A DNA stretch of 23,855 nt, taken from assembly GCA_017633865.1 (NCBI GenBank), contig JAGBOM010000123.1:1-23855 (forward strand), in the 5' to 3' direction. The stretch comes from Opitutales bacterium (lineage in GTDB: Bacteria > Verrucomicrobiota > Verrucomicrobiia > Opitutales > Intestinicryptomonadaceae). The position numbers were made by a program, and so were the translations under genes. Each line of letters starts with the position of its first letter. Position 1 is the first letter of the stretch. The notes under the pieces were generated by a model. It saw only the letters and a program-made list of their open reading frames with translations, searched no databases and was not told the origin of the DNA. This document shows positions 7,672 through 15,607 of this stretch, in pieces.

Positions 7672-8547
7672 ATGACAAAATCTTTTTCATTTTTCTCCCC
7701 CTGCAAGGTAAACTACATGCTTGCCGTTAACGCAGCGAGGGAGGACGGCTTCCACAATCTTGTAAGCCTCGTCGCCCCGACGCGCTTCGGGGACGAAATA
7801 ATTTTGACCGAAAGCGGGGAGGATTCCATCTCCTGCAACCTCGAGGGCGTTCCGCTCGACGGCACAAACCTCGTCATGAAGGCGGCGGAGCTTTTTAGAA
7901 AAGCCTCGGGCGTAAACAGATATTTCAGGTTCGACCTCGTAAAAAAAGTCCCGCACGGGGCGGGGCTCGGCGGCGGCAGCTCAAACGGCGCGACCGTTTT
8001 GCTTGCCCTCAACAAGCTTAACGACGGTATTTTGTCGGAGGACGAGCTCTTGCGCCTCGCGGCCATTCTGGGCTCGGACTGCCCCATGTTCATAAAAAAC
8101 AAGCCCCTTGTAATGCGCGGCCGCGGCGAAAAGCTAAGCGACATTCCCCAAAAGGCGCAAGAGCTTGTTTCGTCTATAAAGCTTGTCGTATTTAAGCCGG
8201 ACTTTTCCATAAACACGGGCTGGGCGTACAAAACCATGCGCGAAAACGGCGGCTGGTACATTCCCGAAAAATACGCCGAAGACATGCTCAAAGTCTGGCT
8301 TGAAAACCCGTCCATCGAAAACCTGCCCCTTTACAACAATATGCAGCGCCCCGCCTTCGCGAAATTCCCCGCGCTCGAGGCAGCCATAAATTTCGTCCGC
8401 GAAACCTACAAAGTCCCCGCAATTATGAGCGGCTCGGGCAGCGCCTGCTTTGCGGTTGTAAATTCGCTAAATCCCGAACAAATTGAATCGCTTAAAAACT
8501 CATTAAAGAAAATGCTCGGCGCAAGCTGCTTTGTTGAGGAGGCCTAA
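7672..8547 (+). CDS. ispE: 4-diphosphocytidyl-2-C-methyl-D-erythritol kinase IspE
   Basis: A 291-residue GHMP kinase that phosphorylates CDP-methylerythritol at the 2-hydroxyl, the step between IspD and IspF. The catalytic K12 is in SPCKVNYML. The ATP loop PHGAGLGGGSSNG lies at 94-106. The catalytic Asp is in GSDCPMF (D136), and the C-terminal motif is GSGSACFAV. The ATG at 7672 is preferred because it begins the conserved fold; the reading frame stays open upstream into the start of pyrF. Its final codons carry the ribosome-binding site of the next gene, so the two are coupled. Confidence 0.96.
   Translation: MTKSFSFFSPCKVNYMLAVNAAREDGFHNLVSLVAPTRFGDEIILTESGEDSISCNLEGVPLDGTNLVMKAAELFRKASGVNRYFRFDLVKKVPHGAGLGGGSSNGATVLLALNKLNDGILSEDELLRLAAILGSDCPMFIKNKPLVMRGRGEKLSDIPQKAQELVSSIKLVVFKPDFSINTGWAYKTMRENGGWYIPEKYAEDMLKVWLENPSIENLPLYNNMQRPAFAKFPALEAAINFVRETYKVPAIMSGSGSACFAVVNSLNPEQIESLKNSLKKMLGASCFVEEA
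8538..8543 (+). promoter_or_regulatory. Strong Shine-Dalgarno site inside the ispE 3' end
   Basis: AGGAGG ends 11 bases before the ATG at 8555 and lies within the last ispE codons. It is one of the few textbook ribosome-binding sites in the window. It fixes the start of the fusion protein at 8555 rather than at the TTG at 8531. Confidence 0.8.
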
Positions 8548-8554
8548 AAACTTT

Positions 8555-11137
8555 ATGAAAATCACGCTTTTTAAAAATTCCGCGAACCCCGCCTTTTTGG
8601 GCGACGATTTCGACGTGTCGTACTCCGCGGCGTACTCATTGGCCTGCTCCGCCGCCGAAAAAATCCCCGCCGACTCAATCCACGCCGCGATTTTTGCGGA
8701 AAACTCGCCCGAGTGGATATGCGCGGCGCTCGCAATCTGGAAAAGGAACTCAACAATAGTTCCAATAGACGCGGGGCTCTCCGCAAAAGACGCCGCCTTC
8801 ATATTGAAGGACAGCGACGCGTCCTTTCTTTTCACCTCCAAAAAGAACCTCGAAACCGCGAGGGAGGCCGTGGCCATAACCGGGCGCGAAATCAAAATCT
8901 GCGCGCTTGAGGACATCGAAAAAACGTTCATGCCCTCCCATTCGGACGGCAACTGGAAAATCGAAAGAGACACCGAGGAGCTTGCGCTAATCGTGTACAC
9001 CTCGGGCACTACAAGCCTCCCCAAAGGCGTAATGCTCACTTTCGACAACCTCCAGGCGAACATCGAGGCCGTCGCCGACGAGGGCTACTACACAAGCGGC
9101 ATGCGCATTTTGGCAATGCTGCCCTTCCACCACATTCTGCCCTTTATGGGGACGTTCATCGCCCCGCTCTACGTGGGGGGCTCGATAATTTTCCCGAAGA
9201 GCATAGCCCCTTCCGACATCGCAAGCGTAATGCAAAAGCGCAAGGCCACAATGGTTATATCGGTGCCGCGCTTCTACGAGCTTTTGCACGCGAATATTAA
9301 GGAAAAACTGGGCGCGTCGCGGCTTGCAAAAGCCCTGTTTTTTACCGCAAAAACGATAGGGTCCGTCAAATTTTCCAGATTTCTTTTTTCGGCCGTCCAC
9401 AAAAAATTCGGCGGCAAGGTGAAATACTGGGTGTCGGGCGGCGCCGCGCTCGACAAGGAGGCCGCCTACGACCTTCAGGCTCTCGGATTCAACATCTGCG
9501 AGGGCTACGGCATGACCGAGGCCGCCCCCATAATCGCCTTTCCGAGAATCGGCGCCATAAAAATAGGCTCGTGCGGGCAGCCCCTGCCCTCCAACGAAGT
9601 CAGGATTGTCGACGGCGAAATAGCCGTGCGCGGCCGCAGCATAACAAAGGGCTACTACAACCGCCCCGAGGAAAACGCCGCGGCATTCCACAACGGCTGG
9701 TTCTACACCGGAGACCTCGCCTACCTTGACGAAGACTCGTACCTGTTTATAACGGGACGGCGCAAGGAGATTATCGTGCTCCCCAACGGCAAAAAGCTAA
9801 ACCCCTTAGAGCTCGAGGCGCAGCTTAGGGAGAAATCCGACGCGATAGAGGAAATCGGCGTTTTGATGTATGACGACATTCTCCAGGCCGTCGTGCGCCT
9901 GAAGGCCGAAAAGCTCGCGTCTTTCGCAAGCCTCGAGGCGGCCAAAGACTTCGTTCGCGAAACAATCATTCTGCCGTTTAACCGCGCCAACGCCTCGTAC
10001 AGGCGCATCATTAGGTTTACGCTCACAAGCGAGGAATTCCCGCGAACCCGCATAGGCAAGCTCAAGCGCTTCCAGCTGGCCTCGTTTGTTGAAAACGTGG
10101 CCTCCGAGCCCCCGCAGACTATCGACATCGCCCCCGAGCCCGACTCCGAAGTATACCGAACCATCAAAAATTTCATAAAGATGCAGGTTCAGGTTCCCGT
10201 TCTGGCAGACAGCCATATAGAAATGGATTTGGGGCTCGACTCCCTCGGCAAAGTCTCGCTCAGAGAGCTGATAAAAGAAAACTACCATGTGGAAATGGAC
10301 GAAAGCGACTTTGAAAAATTCACGACCATGCGCGAAATCACCGCACACATATTAAGCATGCAAAAACCCGCCGAAGCCGCGCCGCTTGCCCAAGCCCAAA
10401 CGCAAGCCCAAAACCATGGCGAAGGCTCCGCCGCGCCGCGCAAGCCCAAAACCGTCGCCTGGGGTGAAATCCTCAAAAATTGCGCGCCGCCGAAAATCCC
10501 CAAAACCTACTTCTTCCACTGCATAACCCTAATCTTGGCGAAAATATTTTTCAGGATATGGTACAACGTGAAGTTCGAGGGGCTCGAAAACGTGCCGGAC
10601 TCGGGGCCGATGATTATCGCGCCCAACCACCAGTCGCTTTGCGACGGCTTCGTCTTCGCCGTCCCCTTCAACAAGAAGAAGATTTACAAGCTCTACTTCT
10701 TCGCGAAGATGCGCGCCATGATGAAAAGCGCCCTCATGAAATTCATAGTGCGCCACAGCAACATCATAGTTGTGGACGTAAAAAGCAACATAAGAGAGTC
10801 CGTGCAAAAGCTTGCGGAAATCCTGCGCAAAAAGAACTTTGTTGTTATGTTCCCCGAGGGCACCCGCACCCGAGACGGCAACGTGGCGGAGTTTAAGCCT
10901 ATGTTCGCGATTCTCGCAAAGGAAATGAACGTAAGCGTCGTGCCCACGGTAATTTCGGGCGCGTTTGAAGGTCTGAAAAGCCGCTCGAGCATTCCGCAAA
11001 AAGGGACGTCCATAACCGTAAAATTCTTGCCGGCAATGTCGGTAAACGAGGGCGAGGCCTATGCCGACTTCGCCTCCCGCGTGCGCGAAACGGTTATAAA
11101 CGCCAAAAACGAGCTCGAGGGCAAAAAATCCTCTTAG
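8555..11137 (+). CDS. Fusion: AMP-forming acyl ligase + ACP + PlsC-type acyltransferase
   Basis: An 860-residue three-domain protein. Residues about 1-520 form an ANL-superfamily adenylating enzyme, with VYTSGTTSLPKG (about 147-158), GYGMTEAAP, the hinge YTGDLAYLD and ITGRRKEIIVLPNGKKL. Residues about 528-605 form an acyl carrier protein domain, with the phosphopantetheine Ser at about 563 in GLDSLG. After an Ala/Gln/Pro linker, residues about 640-860 form a PlsC/LPLAT acyltransferase with the H-x4-D motif in NHQSLCD (H692, D697) and FPEGTRTRDG. It should activate a fatty acid, load it on its own ACP and pass it to a lysophospholipid or glycerol-3-phosphate-type acceptor. E. coli Aas joins the same two activities in the opposite order, acyltransferase first, and has no built-in ACP. 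Coupled to ispE and ended by the palindromic terminator at 11206. Confidence 0.9.
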   Translation: MKITLFKNSANPAFLGDDFDVSYSAAYSLACSAAEKIPADSIHAAIFAENSPEWICAALAIWKRNSTIVPIDAGLSAKDAAFILKDSDASFLFTSKKNLETAREAVAITGREIKICALEDIEKTFMPSHSDGNWKIERDTEELALIVYTSGTTSLPKGVMLTFDNLQANIEAVADEGYYTSGMRILAMLPFHHILPFMGTFIAPLYVGGSIIFPKSIAPSDIASVMQKRKATMVISVPRFYELLHANIKEKLGASRLAKALFFTAKTIGSVKFSRFLFSAVHKKFGGKVKYWVSGGAALDKEAAYDLQALGFNICEGYGMTEAAPIIAFPRIGAIKIGSCGQPLPSNEVRIVDGEIAVRGRSITKGYYNRPEENAAAFHNGWFYTGDLAYLDEDSYLFITGRRKEIIVLPNGKKLNPLELEAQLREKSDAIEEIGVLMYDDILQAVVRLKAEKLASFASLEAAKDFVRETIILPFNRANASYRRIIRFTLTSEEFPRTRIGKLKRFQLASFVENVASEPPQTIDIAPEPDSEVYRTIKNFIKMQVQVPVLADSHIEMDLGLDSLGKVSLRELIKENYHVEMDESDFEKFTTMREITAHILSMQKPAEAAPLAQAQTQAQNHGEGSAAPRKPKTVAWGEILKNCAPPKIPKTYFFHCITLILAKIFFRIWYNVKFEGLENVPDSGPMIIAPNHQSLCDGFVFAVPFNKKKIYKLYFFAKMRAMMKSALMKFIVRHSNIIVVDVKSNIRESVQKLAEILRKKNFVVMFPEGTRTRDGNVAEFKPMFAILAKEMNVSVVPTVISGAFEGLKSRSSIPQKGTSITVKFLPAMSVNEGEAYADFASRVRETVINAKNELEGKKSS

Positions 11138-11205
11138 CGATTGTTGAACCGCCCCCCCAAAAAACAGGGCAATAAAAAAGCTTGGTTAAGAAGATTTTTT
11201 AGACA

Positions 11206-11237
11206 AAAAAAACGCCGAAAATTTTCGGCGTTTTTTT
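11206..11237. terminator. Perfect 32-bp palindromic terminator, bidirectional
   Basis: A perfect inverted repeat, seven A, CGCCG, AAAA and then the mirror half ending in seven T, centred at 11221/11222. It lies 68 bases after the ligase fusion gene (plus) and about 130 bases after the rubrerythrin stop (minus). It is fully symmetric, so it should act on both strands. The 130 bases between it and the rubrerythrin stop hold no gene that I can support. Confidence 0.85.
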
Positions 11238-11367
11238 GTTTTGCGTATTTTGCTTTGCGAGAGCTGTTCGCGAATGTTGTTTTGCGTATGCCTTCCGCGT
11301 TTTGGCTTTGCGAATTTTGTCCGAGAGGGTTGCTTTCGCGCGTCAAAAGCAAAACCCCGCCCCGCAA

Positions 11368-11907
11368 TTAGTAGTTGCGGGCGGCGATTTCAAAATACGC
11401 CTGCGGATGCGCGCACACGGGGCAAATCGACGGAGCCTTTTTGCCCACCGAAATGTGCCCGCAATTCGCGCACTTCCAAATAGTTTCGCCGTCCCTTGAA
11501 AACACAAGGCCGCCCTTTACGTTTTCAAGAAGCTTCAAATAGCGCTCCTCGTGCTCCTTTTCGATTTTCGCGACCATTTCAAAAAGCGAGGCGATTTTGT
11601 CAAAGCCCTCCTCTTTGGCCTCTTTGGCGAACTTGGCGTACATGTCGGTCCACTCGTAGTTTTCGCCGGCGGCGGCGTCTTTCAGGTTTTCGTCGGTCGA
11701 TTGGATTTCGCCGCCGTTTAAGAGCTTAAACCAAATTTTTGCGTGCTCCTTTTCGTTGTTGGCGGTTTCCTCAAACAGGGCGGCGATTTGCACAAAGCCG
11801 TCCTTCTTCGCCTTCGAGGCAAAGTATGTGTACTTGTTGCGCGCCATCGATTCTCCGGCGAAAGCTTCAAGCAAATTCTTTTCGGTTTTTGAGCCTTTTA
11901 GTTCCAT
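11368..11907 (-). CDS. Rubrerythrin (classical domain order)
   Basis: A 179-residue non-haem diiron peroxidase. The N-terminal four-helix domain carries the two carboxylate/His sets ([24 protein letters not shown], and in the second half [13 protein letters not shown]). The C-terminal rubredoxin domain holds CANCGH and [12 protein letters not shown], four Cys for one iron. Such proteins reduce hydrogen peroxide to water using electrons from rubredoxin or NADH and are typical of anaerobes. Monocistronic, with a purine-rich leader (AAAGAAAGAGA) before the ATG. A Fur-like box lies 62 bases upstream of the start. Confidence 0.95.
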   Translation of the reverse strand: MELKGSKTEKNLLEAFAGESMARNKYTYFASKAKKDGFVQIAALFEETANNEKEHAKIWFKLLNGGEIQSTDENLKDAAAGENYEWTDMYAKFAKEAKEEGFDKIASLFEMVAKIEKEHEERYLKLLENVKGGLVFSRDGETIWKCANCGHISVGKKAPSICPVCAHPQAYFEIAARNY

Positions 11908-11968
11908 ATCTGTATTCTCTTTCTTTTTGGGTTTTTGGGATAATCGACGTTTTTTTGTTTTTTACAAG

Positions 11969-11983
11969 TGATAATTATTCTCA
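11969..11983. promoter_or_regulatory. Fur-like operator upstream of rubrerythrin
   Basis: TGATAATTATTCTCA matches the 7-1-7 Fur consensus TGATAATNATTATCA at 13 of 14 defined bases. It matches the PerR consensus TTATAATNATTATAA at 11 of 14. It lies 62 bases upstream of the rubrerythrin ATG in an AT-rich promoter-like region. Control of a peroxide-scavenging iron protein by a Fur-family repressor (Fur or PerR) would make biological sense. The region 11984-12199 up to the hisD stop holds only A/T runs and weak inverted repeats, for example GCCCGA/TCGGGC at 12083-12119. Confidence 0.6.
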
Positions 11984-12199
11984 TATTTTTCAAAAAATCA
12001 ATTCTTTTTACAAAATAAAATAAAAAAAACCCGCTTTTTGAAAAAATAAAAGACGCGCCCGCATTTAATAATGAATAAAAAGCCGCCCGATTTTTCGCCG
12101 CGCCCTAAATTTCGGGCAATATTTTGGCAATTTTAGGCCACTAAAAAAGACGCCCCCGTAAAAAAGCGCCTCTTAAAAAAAATGCCGACTTTTTTGCGC

Positions 12200-13498
12200 C
12201 TACTTCTGAAATCTAATTAGCAGGCTGTTGCCGTGCGCGTCCAAAGACTCCATCCTCGAAAACGCCTCGACAGTCGCCCGCGCCTTCTTTAGCGAAGCCT
12301 TGTCGTACATTACAACGGAAGACCTGCGCATGAAGTCCGAAAGCTGCAGGCCGCTCGAAAACCTGCCCGTTCCCCCCGTGGGCAGAGTGTGGCTTGGGCC
12401 CGCCGTGAAGTCGCCAAGAACAGTCGGCGTGTTTTCCGAAAGCAGAATCGCCCCCGCCGTGCGTATAGACTTCGCAAGCGCGGGCAATTTCGACTTTTCG
12501 GCATGAAGCTCCATGTGCTCGGGGGCGATAAAGTTCGCGACCCTCGCCGCCGCGGCCAAGTCCGGCAAAATTACGGCTACGCAGCCGCTTTCTATGATTT
12601 TTTCGAGCTTGTCGCGGTGCGAAAGAGCCTTGCTCTGGCTCTTTAATTCCGCGGGGATTTTTTTGAGCAGATCGGCGGAGGCGGTTAATAGAAAAATCCG
12701 CTCCTTGCCGCTGCCGTGCTCCGCCTGCGAAAGCAGGTCGGCCGCGACGTTTTTGGCCTTCGCGCTCTTGTCCGCGACAATCAAAACCTCGCTCGGCCCG
12801 GGGAGCAGGTCAACCCCCACGTCGCCGAAAAGCCTGCGCTTAGCCTCAATTACAAAGGCGTTGCCCGGGCCGAAAAGCTTTAAAACGGGCTTGACGGTTT
12901 TTGTGCCGAGCGCCATTGCGGCTATCGCCTGCGCCCCGCCTACTTTGTAAATTTCCTTAACTCCAGAAAGGCTCAACGCCGCGAGAAGATGCGCGTTGAT
13001 TTTCCCCTCGGCGTTCGGGGGCGTGCAAACGCAAATTTCCGGGCAGCCCGCGAGATTCGCCAAAGTCGCCGTCATCACCACTGTCGAGACTAGCGGAACA
13101 TTGCCGCCGGGAATGTAAAGGCCGACCCTTTCAATCGGGTAAAAATTCTCGCCGACCGTCGCGCCGTGAGGGTTTTTCGCGCGCCAATTTTTGGGCATCG
13201 TGCGCTTGTGGAAAAACTTGACGCAGGCAATCGCGTTTTTGATTTCGCGCTTGTCGGCGGCGGGCACGGATTTTAGAGCCGCCGCAATTTCTGCATCGCC
13301 AACGCGCAGGGTTTTGGGGGTGAGACGGGCGCGGTCAAACTTAAGAGTGTATTCAATCAAAGCCTTGTCCCCGCCCCTGCGGACGTCCTCAATAACTTTC
13401 CCGACGATTTCTGAAATTTCCGCCGAGCGCGAGGCGGGCTTGCAGGCCTCCGCAAGCTTGCCCCAAAAATTCTTCGCCTTGTAGTCTAAAATTTTCAC
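12200..13498 (-). CDS. hisD: Histidinol dehydrogenase HisD
   Basis: A 432-residue zinc enzyme that oxidises L-histidinol to L-histidine in two NAD-dependent steps, the last of histidine synthesis. Zinc and catalytic residues are visible: Gln and His in LSQAEHGSG, the Glu-His pair in APEHMELH, Asp in LGDFTAGPSHTLPTGG, and the final His in LDAHGNSLL. The NAD loop region YIPGGNVPL is intact. I choose the GTG at 13498, which starts VKILDY as in other HisD proteins, rather than the TTG at 13537. The GTG is 5 bases after the stop of the small secreted protein, so translation may be coupled. No other his gene is nearby. Confidence 0.93.
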   Translation of the reverse strand: MKILDYKAKNFWGKLAEACKPASRSAEISEIVGKVIEDVRRGGDKALIEYTLKFDRARLTPKTLRVGDAEIAAALKSVPAADKREIKNAIACVKFFHKRTMPKNWRAKNPHGATVGENFYPIERVGLYIPGGNVPLVSTVVMTATLANLAGCPEICVCTPPNAEGKINAHLLAALSLSGVKEIYKVGGAQAIAAMALGTKTVKPVLKLFGPGNAFVIEAKRRLFGDVGVDLLPGPSEVLIVADKSAKAKNVAADLLSQAEHGSGKERIFLLTASADLLKKIPAELKSQSKALSHRDKLEKIIESGCVAVILPDLAAAARVANFIAPEHMELHAEKSKLPALAKSIRTAGAILLSENTPTVLGDFTAGPSHTLPTGGTGRFSSGLQLSDFMRRSSVVMYDKASLKKARATVEAFSRMESLDAHGNSLLIRFQK

Positions 13499-13503
13499 AG
13501 GAT

Positions 13504-13794
13504 TTATGCTGGTTTTTTCTTCGTCTTTTTCAAACAAAAATTTTGCGCGCGTTTTTCCAAAACAGAAAACAATTCAATAACGGAATGCGGATTTCCTTTT
13601 TCAACGAAACAATCTTTTCCGGAATAAACCAAAATTTTGCACGGCCTTTGGGGATAGGCGTTAAATGCCGATAAAATATTCCTTTCGAAATCGGATGCCT
13701 GCGGATCGCCCGATCCATTTTCCAAGCTTTGGGCAAAAGCATAGATCGAAAACGCGACGCCAATAAAGATGCATAAAAGTTTTTTAAGGTTCAT
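13504..13794 (-). CDS. Small secreted protein, unknown
   Basis: A 96-residue protein that I do not recognise. A good signal peptide (MNLKKLLCIFIGVAFSIYAFA, cleavage before QSLENG) is followed by about 75 residues with three Cys and a basic C-terminus (LKKTKKKPA). The codon use is AT-rich like its upstream neighbour and unlike hisD, placing it in the low-GC accessory patch. It lies directly in front of hisD, which probably shares its promoter. The AT-rich stretch 13805-13870 upstream, full of TATATA runs, is a likely promoter region. Confidence 0.6.
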   Translation of the reverse strand: MNLKKLLCIFIGVAFSIYAFAQSLENGSGDPQASDFERNILSAFNAYPQRPCKILVYSGKDCFVEKGNPHSVIELFSVLEKRAQNFCLKKTKKKPA

Positions 13795-13919
13795 TTCTGC
13801 GCTCTAAACTTTTTATATTATATATATAATCAACATTTACTTATAATATAATAAAACAAAAGTCTAAAACTCAAGAAATAAATTCTTTTATCCACATTTT
13901 TATTAAAGCCCAAAATATC

Positions 13920-13945
13920 CGCCGATAAATCTTCATTTAACGGCG
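13920..13945 (-). terminator. Hairpin abutting the stop of the 387-residue gene
   Basis: On the minus strand, CGCCG-T-TAAAT closes a GAAG loop with ATTTA-T-CGGCG, directly after the TAA. The following bases (GATATTTTGGGCTTT) are only moderately T-rich, so termination may be partial. Confidence 0.45.
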
Positions 13946-15109
13946 TTATTTTGAATTATCGGCCTCAAGCTTTTTCATTACCGACTGCAAAACCCAGTTT
14001 TCGCCGCCTTTGCGGTATTCTTTGATTTCGGTAAAGTCGTCGGAGATTTCCAATTTGAGAAATTCTGCGTCTTGTTTATCCTGGAATATGATTTCCTTAA
14101 AATTTAGGGCGGGGATGGATTCGCTTTTTCCGTAAAACAAGTCTTTAATGTTCAGTTTAAAATCTGATTTATTCAGTATGTATGTTTGTTCCTGTTTGGA
14201 CAGTGTAAAACAGTCAAATTTTGGGTTATAGGCAAAAAACGCGACTTGCATTGTCTTTTGTTTTAATTCTCCAAATCTTTTTTCATAATCATCAAATAGG
14301 CAAAGCGCGGTCAAGCCGCCGTTTTCTATAATACTAATATTTCGGATTTCATTCCCCGTAATTTGCCGCCAATTCCCATTCAAAGAGCGGATAAAATCCA
14401 TAGCTCGCCCCAAATTTTCCAGAAAAATTTCCTTTTCTTTGGAATCGCAGTTTTTCAATTCCTCGCTTGGGAATTTCAGCTTTTCTTTATACATGCGGTT
14501 AAAATAAAACATTGATTCCTTGGCGACGCTTTTTGTGCCGGAAAACAAATCCCCTGCCTTAAAATACCTTTCTTCTTTAAACGGGGGTTTTCCCCGCATA
14601 TTGTAAATATGCAAAAATTTTCCCCTAATGCCGAAAGCGCTGGCAGGATTTGTAATTTTGGAATCGTTGCGCAAATTTTTTTCATCCGAATTTTCGCTAA
14701 AGCGAATATGCGCGCCTTTAAATTCTCCATTATCGAAGTTGTAATATTTAGAGTCTTTAAATATACCGCCCTCTGTCGAGGCGATATTAAAGCCATAATT
14801 GAGCGCGAACAAAGAATCCGTTTCTTTGGAGTATGCGATTATAGTCGGGCGAAAATACAGCTCTAATACCCCGTACAACGAGTATGATATCGGGATTTTT
14901 TCATTTGGCAGGAAAGCCGGGGATACTTTATTGATTTTTATAAATTTATCGGAAATGGCTTCAATATTTATGTATGGCGCGTCTCCTTTATCGGAAGCCC
15001 ACGTTCCCAAAAAATCGTCAATATTGTATTCTCTTGGAATTTTATCCCAAGAAAACGAGTAAAAAGATAGAACTAGAGCAAATATAAGGCTAATGATTTT
15101 CTTTCTCAT
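13946..15109 (-). CDS. Secreted protein of unknown function behind the Rhs tip
   Basis: A 387-residue protein with a signal peptide (MRKKIISLIFALVLSFYSFSW). The mature part is rich in Lys, Phe, Asn and Tyr. An early DDFLGTWASDKG recalls the GTW start of lipocalin-like beta-barrels, but I cannot assign a family. Its start lies 20 bases inside the end of the Rhs tip reading frame (15090-15109), the layout seen for the partner gene of an Rhs or polymorphic-toxin tip. An immunity role is therefore possible but unproven, since immunity proteins for cytosolic toxins are usually not exported. AT-rich codon use marks it as part of the accessory patch. Confidence 0.65.
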   Translation of the reverse strand: MRKKIISLIFALVLSFYSFSWDKIPREYNIDDFLGTWASDKGDAPYINIEAISDKFIKINKVSPAFLPNEKIPISYSLYGVLELYFRPTIIAYSKETDSLFALNYGFNIASTEGGIFKDSKYYNFDNGEFKGAHIRFSENSDEKNLRNDSKITNPASAFGIRGKFLHIYNMRGKPPFKEERYFKAGDLFSGTKSVAKESMFYFNRMYKEKLKFPSEELKNCDSKEKEIFLENLGRAMDFIRSLNGNWRQITGNEIRNISIIENGGLTALCLFDDYEKRFGELKQKTMQVAFFAYNPKFDCFTLSKQEQTYILNKSDFKLNIKDLFYGKSESIPALNFKEIIFQDKQDAEFLKLEISDDFTEIKEYRKGGENWVLQSVMKKLEADNSK

Positions 15110-15488
15110 GATTTTTTGATTTTATCTTGGGCCCTAAATTTGAAGAAAATCCTCTTTGATTTTTTTCTAAATCATAAGAAACACTAAAAGATTCTGATTT
15201 ATCTAGAGGATTCAATTTATATTTTTGTTCTAAATCATTAATAGTTTTCACCCCAGTCAAACGAACTGTCCCAATATCGGATATTTGCGATTTGGCGTAA
15301 GCACTCCAATCATATGATGTTTGCCCCGATGGAGGATAATCATAGAAATCGTTCGTTTCCGTATTGAAATCAACCCAATTAACATTACTTGGAGGAAATA
15401 AAAATTCTTTAGATTTACCAATTCTAGCATTTATATCACCCTCAAATAATGCTAATTTTGCAGAAATTTCAATTTTTTTATCGCACAT
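15090..15488 (-). CDS. Rhs tip, translatable part downstream of the frameshift
   Basis: 132 residues from an internal ATG (MCDKKIEISAKLALFEGD). The same frame is open upstream as far as the A-run at 15664, so this is the C-terminal end of the Rhs tip and not an independent gene. I recognise no toxin fold in it; it reads like beta-strand-rich polypeptide followed by a charged C-terminus (KIKSKNHEKENH). It overlaps the start of the secreted protein gene by 20 bases. Confidence 0.5.
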   Translation of the reverse strand: MCDKKIEISAKLALFEGDINARIGKSKEFLFPPSNVNWVDFNTETNDFYDYPPSGQTSYDWSAYAKSQISDIGTVRLTGVKTINDLEQKYKLNPLDKSESFSVSYDLEKNQRGFSSNLGPKIKSKNHEKENH

Positions 15489-15607
15489 AGATAATACATT
15501 TACATCATTTGCCGCATCTTGTGCAAATAATTTTATTTCTTGATTTTCTACTTTATTTGTTTCGGAATTAATCCTTGCTGGTCTTAAAATTGTTATAGTA
15601 TCATCTA

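Noticed and set aside
12140..12180. Possible hisD terminator with T-runs
   Set aside because: The best pairing is AAGA-(GG)-CGC with GCG-TCTT, a short bulged stem, too weak to call.
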